A program made the translations under genes and the position numbers. 64,000 nucleotides of DNA from JAILLW01 sp045640525 (GTDB taxonomy: Bacteria > Bacillota > Clostridia > Lachnospirales > Lachnospiraceae), in the NCBI GenBank assembly GCA_045640525.1, contig JAZUFE010000029.1, forward strand, positions 48,434-112,433. The letters run 5' to 3'. The number at the start of each line of letters is the position of its first letter. Position 1 is the first letter of the stretch. The notes beneath the pieces were generated by a model, which searched no databases, was not told the DNA's origin, and was given only the letters and a program-made list of their open reading frames with translations. Positions 61,381 through 64,000 of this stretch are shown here, piece by piece.

Positions 61381-61902
61381 ATGAAGAAAATCAAGCTGTA
61401 TATTTTTGATATATTATTTTTGGCAGCTCTTATAGCGTTGGATCAATTGGCTAAGTATTTGGCGGTTGTCAAATTGAAGAATCAGCCTGCATACAATCTT
61501 ATCAACGGTGTTCTTGAGTTCAACTATTTAGAGAACAAGGGGGCTGCTTTCGGTATGCTTCAGAATCAAAAATTGTTTTTTATCTTTGTGGCCATAATAT
61601 TTTTGGCTGTTATTATTTTTGTACTTATTAAGGCTCCCGCTGACAAAAAATATAATATTCTCCATGTTCTTTTGGTCGCAATAGGAGCAGGTGCAATCGG
61701 AAATATGATTGACAGGATACGCCTTGATTATGTTGTTGATTTCATATATTTTTCGTTGATTAATTTCCCCATTTTTAATGTGGCAGACATATATGTTACG
61801 GTATCAACATTTGCTTTGATATTTGTCATTTTGTTTGTTTATAAAGATCATGATTTCTATTTCTTGAGCTTTAAACCTCAAAAGTTCAGAGAGATTAAAT
61901 AA
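61381..61902 (+). CDS. lspA: Lipoprotein signal peptidase (signal peptidase II)
   Basis: A 173-residue membrane aspartic protease with four helices that removes signal peptides from prolipoproteins such as the two lipoproteins in this window. Catalytic Asp residues lie in GNMIDRIRLDYVVDF and FNVADIYVTV. ATG 61381 starts just after the upstream stop; an in-frame upstream start at 61363 lies inside the previous gene. Its stop overlaps the next start (TAATG). Confidence 0.95.
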   Translation: MKKIKLYIFDILFLAALIALDQLAKYLAVVKLKNQPAYNLINGVLEFNYLENKGAAFGMLQNQKLFFIFVAIIFLAVIIFVLIKAPADKKYNILHVLLVAIGAGAIGNMIDRIRLDYVVDFIYFSLINFPIFNVADIYVTVSTFALIFVILFVYKDHDFYFLSFKPQKFREIK

Positions 61903-62810
61903 TGGAAAAATTTACGTTTATTATTGAAGAAGAGTATGAATCGGAAAGAATCGATAAATATTTGCCTATATTTATTGATTCTTTTTCGCGTTCTTATCTT
62001 CAAAAGTTGATAGATTCCAATGATATTTTGGTTAATTCAAAGCCTGTCAAATCAAGCTACAAACTAAAATGTGACGACGTAATTGAAGTTAATCTTCCGG
62101 ACAGTATAGTTCCTGACATTATTGCCGAAGATATACCTCTTGATATTCTTTATGAAGATGATGATGTAATAGTTGTTAATAAGCCCAAAAATATGGTTGT
62201 ACATCCATCGGCAGGTCACTATAACGGGACATTGGTTAATGCTTTAATGTTTCACTGCAAAGACAATCTGTCAGGAATTAACGGTGTTATGCGTCCGGGA
62301 ATCGTTCACAGAATCGATAAAGATACAACAGGCTCGGTAATTGCATGCAAAAATGATTATTCACACAATTTTATAGCAGCATTATTAAAGGAGCATAATG
62401 TTGTGCGAAAATATCACGCTATAGTTTACGGTGTTATTGATGAAACTGAAGGAACTATAGAAGGTAGTATCGGGAGAAATCCCAATGACAGAAAAAAGAT
62501 GAGTGTTGTAAACACAGGCGGCAAGAGAGCGGTTACACATTACAAAGTACTAAAGAGATTCGATAAGTATACCTATATAGAATGTATTCTTGAAACAGGA
62601 AGAACACATCAGATAAGGGTTCATATGGCACATATTAATCATCCCATATTGGGTGATGAACTGTATTCAAACAAAAAGTGTGATTTCAAGCTTCAAGGGC
62701 AGTGTCTGCATGCCAAAATTTTGGAGTTTGAGCATCCGAAAACCGGTGAAATTATCAAGACAGATGCACCTTTACCGGAGTATTTCGAGCATTTGCTACA
62801 AGTATTGTAG
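61902..62810 (+). CDS. RluD-family pseudouridine synthase
   Basis: A 302-residue enzyme with an N-terminal S4 domain (about 15-75) and the catalytic motif GIVHRIDKDTTG with the conserved Asp. Further motifs: LDILYEDDDVIVVNKPKNMVVHP and GRTHQIRVHMAHINHPILGD. It isomerises uridines in 23S rRNA (RluD-type sites). The lspA-rluD-type pairing is common in Bacillota. Confidence 0.92.
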   Translation: MEKFTFIIEEEYESERIDKYLPIFIDSFSRSYLQKLIDSNDILVNSKPVKSSYKLKCDDVIEVNLPDSIVPDIIAEDIPLDILYEDDDVIVVNKPKNMVVHPSAGHYNGTLVNALMFHCKDNLSGINGVMRPGIVHRIDKDTTGSVIACKNDYSHNFIAALLKEHNVVRKYHAIVYGVIDETEGTIEGSIGRNPNDRKKMSVVNTGGKRAVTHYKVLKRFDKYTYIECILETGRTHQIRVHMAHINHPILGDELYSNKKCDFKLQGQCLHAKILEFEHPKTGEIIKTDAPLPEYFEHLLQVL

Positions 62811-62821
62811 TTTGGTATAAT
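62793..62821 (+). promoter_or_regulatory. Promoter for the cytidylate kinase-like gene
   Basis: TTGCTA (62793-62798), 17-base spacer, TATAAT (62816-62821) with TG extension at 62813-62814. It straddles the end of the pseudouridine synthase gene. Confidence 0.68.
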
Positions 62822-62860
62822 TATATTGGAAATGGGGCAATCATTAGAGGAGGTATTTTT

Positions 62861-63487
62861 ATGAATACTGTAATTACAATTTCAAGACAATTTGGTTCCA
62901 TGGGCCACGAAATCGGTCAAAGACTGGCTGACGAATTGGGAATTAAGTGTTATGATAAAGAACTAATTTCCAGAGTTGCCAAAGAAAGTGGTTTCTGTGA
63001 AGAAATCATTGAACATCAGGAAGAGCGACCGACAAGCTCTTTCTTATATAATTTGGTAATGGATACATATTCATTTGGCTATAATACTGCACACTATGTA
63101 GACATGCCAATCAGTCAAAAAATCTTTTTGGCTCAATTTGATACAATTAAAAAGATTGCATCCGAAGGTCCTTGTGTTATTGTAGGTCGATGTGCCGATT
63201 ATGCGCTTGCAGACTTAAAGAATTGTGTACACTTGTTTGTTTACGGTAATGAAGAAGATAAAATCAAGCGAGTGATGACGAAGCTTAATGTATCCGAAAA
63301 AGAAGCGCGTGATATGTGCATCAAAAATGATAAACAGCGCCAAAGTTATTACAATTACTACACTTCGAAAAAGTGGGGGAGGGCTGACAGCTACGACTTA
63401 TGTATTAACAGCTCTGTTCTCGGTGCAGAAGGCAGTGTAACGCTTATTAAGCAGTTTGTAGAGGATTTTGAGGCAAAGAATAAGTAG
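62861..63487 (+). CDS. Cytidylate kinase-like family protein
   Basis: A 208-residue P-loop kinase-like protein. The N-terminus ITISRQFGSMGHEIGQRLADELG carries a variant P-loop (GSMGHEIG), followed by YDKELISRVAKESG and a central VIVGRCADYAL. It belongs to the cytidylate kinase-like family, distinct from genuine Cmk; a nucleotide or other small-molecule phosphoryl transfer is likely. A strong GAGGAGG site and its own promoter precede it. Confidence 0.82.
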   Translation: MNTVITISRQFGSMGHEIGQRLADELGIKCYDKELISRVAKESGFCEEIIEHQEERPTSSFLYNLVMDTYSFGYNTAHYVDMPISQKIFLAQFDTIKKIASEGPCVIVGRCADYALADLKNCVHLFVYGNEEDKIKRVMTKLNVSEKEARDMCIKNDKQRQSYYNYYTSKKWGRADSYDLCINSSVLGAEGSVTLIKQFVEDFEAKNK

Positions 63488-63494
63488 GTAATAT

Positions 63495-63758
63495 ATGTTT
63501 CCCAAAGCAATAATAATATCCATCATCGGATTTGTGGTTTTGGTTAATGTAATAACATTTATGAAAATTAGAAAACGACGGAACTTGTACAAAGATATGA
63601 GTTCCGTCAAAGATTTTCATGAGAAATATGTGACAACTGACGACACAACCAATGATCCACGATTAGATTTCATAACACGAGAAGATTTGTGCAAACAAGT
63701 ACAGGATGAACTTCATCACAAAGATAAGAAGCAAATTAAGTACGAATTTAAATTTTAG
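63495..63758 (+). CDS. Small membrane protein of unknown function (87 aa)
   Basis: One N-terminal hydrophobic helix (about 4-24, KAIIISIIGFVVLVNVITF) is followed by a basic cluster (KIRKRR) and a charged cytoplasmic tail ending in YEFKF. No family is recognised. It starts 7 bases after the kinase-like gene with a weak AGGTAA site, so it is probably co-transcribed. Confidence 0.65.
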   Translation: MFPKAIIISIIGFVVLVNVITFMKIRKRRNLYKDMSSVKDFHEKYVTTDDTTNDPRLDFITREDLCKQVQDELHHKDKKQIKYEFKF

Positions 63759-63854
63759 GTAGGTTTTTTTAGACAACCTAGACATTCTAAATGATAGTTA
63801 TATATTCATTTATTATAATATTTATTCCTCACCGCTGATTACAAGAAGAATAAA

Positions 63855-63883
63855 TTGACAGTATGTTTTTGATGTGGTAAATT
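63855..63883 (+). promoter_or_regulatory. Promoter near the window end
   Basis: TTGACA (63855-63860), 17-base spacer, TAAATT (63878-63883) with a TG extension. It would drive a transcript starting near 63890 and leaving the window. Confidence 0.62.
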
Positions 63884-63889
63884 AATCCT

Positions 63890-64000
63890 GTGATAACATG
63901 AGAAGTAGAGGTGAATGCAATCCGGCACACTTGATATTGCACAATCAGTAATATAAGTGAGAACGTGGAAAAGTTGAAAAGAATCATAAGTTAATAAGAA
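63890..64000 (+). promoter_or_regulatory. Probable untranslated leader of a downstream gene (truncated)
   Basis: At least 110 transcribed bases follow the promoter without an open frame longer than 17 codons. TGCAAT (63916-63921) and ATTGCA (63936-63941) can form a hairpin. The segments AGAGGTG, AGTA and GTGGAAAAG recall the order of elements in lysine riboswitches, but the fit is loose and the 3' part is cut off. A structured leader is plausible; the class is not established. Confidence 0.3.

Noticed and set aside
63898..63951. 17-codon open frame in the terminal leader
   Set aside because: No ribosome site and no protein-like feature; it is treated as untranslated leader.
1..64000. tRNA, rRNA, CRISPR arrays, transposases, phage genes, defence-system genes
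   Set aside because: All gaps longer than about 60 bases were read; none contains tRNA-like cloverleaf sequence or regular repeats, and no coding frame shows transposase, integrase or restriction motifs.

Overview
The window looks like a core-chromosome segment of an obligately anaerobic, low-GC Bacillota, most likely of the family Lachnospiraceae (Clostridia). The grounds are an NfnAB-type transhydrogenase, an anaerobic (class III) ribonucleotide reductase with its activase, SepF/YlmE division genes, a miaB-mutS-mutL-miaA block followed by a methionine gamma-lyase family gene, a large PBP2 and many GGAGG-type ribosome binding sites. The genus cannot be fixed by eye. Coding density is very high, nearly all genes lie on the + strand, and many neighbours overlap or abut. 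No rRNA, tRNA, insertion sequence, prophage, CRISPR array or origin was seen.

Layout. 1-2.3 kb: nfnA-nfnB, closed by a clear terminator. 2.45-6.4 kb: an OmpR-type two-component system preceded by an 11-bp direct repeat, then a BMP-type nucleoside-binding lipoprotein lying just after a perfect hairpin. 6.45-7.65 kb: a long PRPP synthetase, the first of only two minus-strand genes. 7.8-18.2 kb: a run of housekeeping genes (der, plsY, gpsA, a MoxR ATPase with a VWA protein, tyrS, purine nucleoside phosphorylase, cytidine deaminase, an amidohydrolase and a membrane-anchored MutS-like ATPase). 18.3-25.0 kb: an adaptor/ABC ATPase/FtsX permease export system with its own two-component system. 25.1-26.2 kb: a tiny membrane protein overlapping a WYL regulator. 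26.3-29.5 kb: nrdD-nrdG-dut behind a promoter with two NrdR-like boxes. 29.5-32.7 kb: a hybrid kinase whose phospho-acceptor histidine is missing, and gltX.

32.8-41.6 kb is the most accessory-looking part: a polytopic membrane protein, two acyltransferase-3 membrane proteins, a UvrD-type helicase convergently overlapping a DUF1292 gene, a GH13-like protein without recognisable catalytic residues, and GtrA. The theme is probably cell-surface glycan modification.

41.6-49.7 kb holds miaB, mutS, mutL, miaA and a PLP enzyme. 49.8-57.6 kb is a cell-shape and peptidoglycan block (mreB, mreC, mreD, PBP2, rodA, mgsA, dacF). 57.6-63.8 kb is a division and envelope block (a small P-loop protein, a HlyD-like anchor protein, ylmE, sepF, an orphan AroB-C-terminal-like protein, lspA, an RluD-type synthase, a cytidylate kinase-like protein and a small membrane protein). 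The last 240 bases carry a promoter and a probable leader for a gene beyond the window.

No obvious new multi-gene system was found. The best leads are proteins that keep a recognisable family frame but have lost catalytic residues (hybrid kinase, GH13-like protein, AroB-like fragment), a likely leaderless mRNA, and a convergent coding overlap that creates a Ser-rich protein tail.
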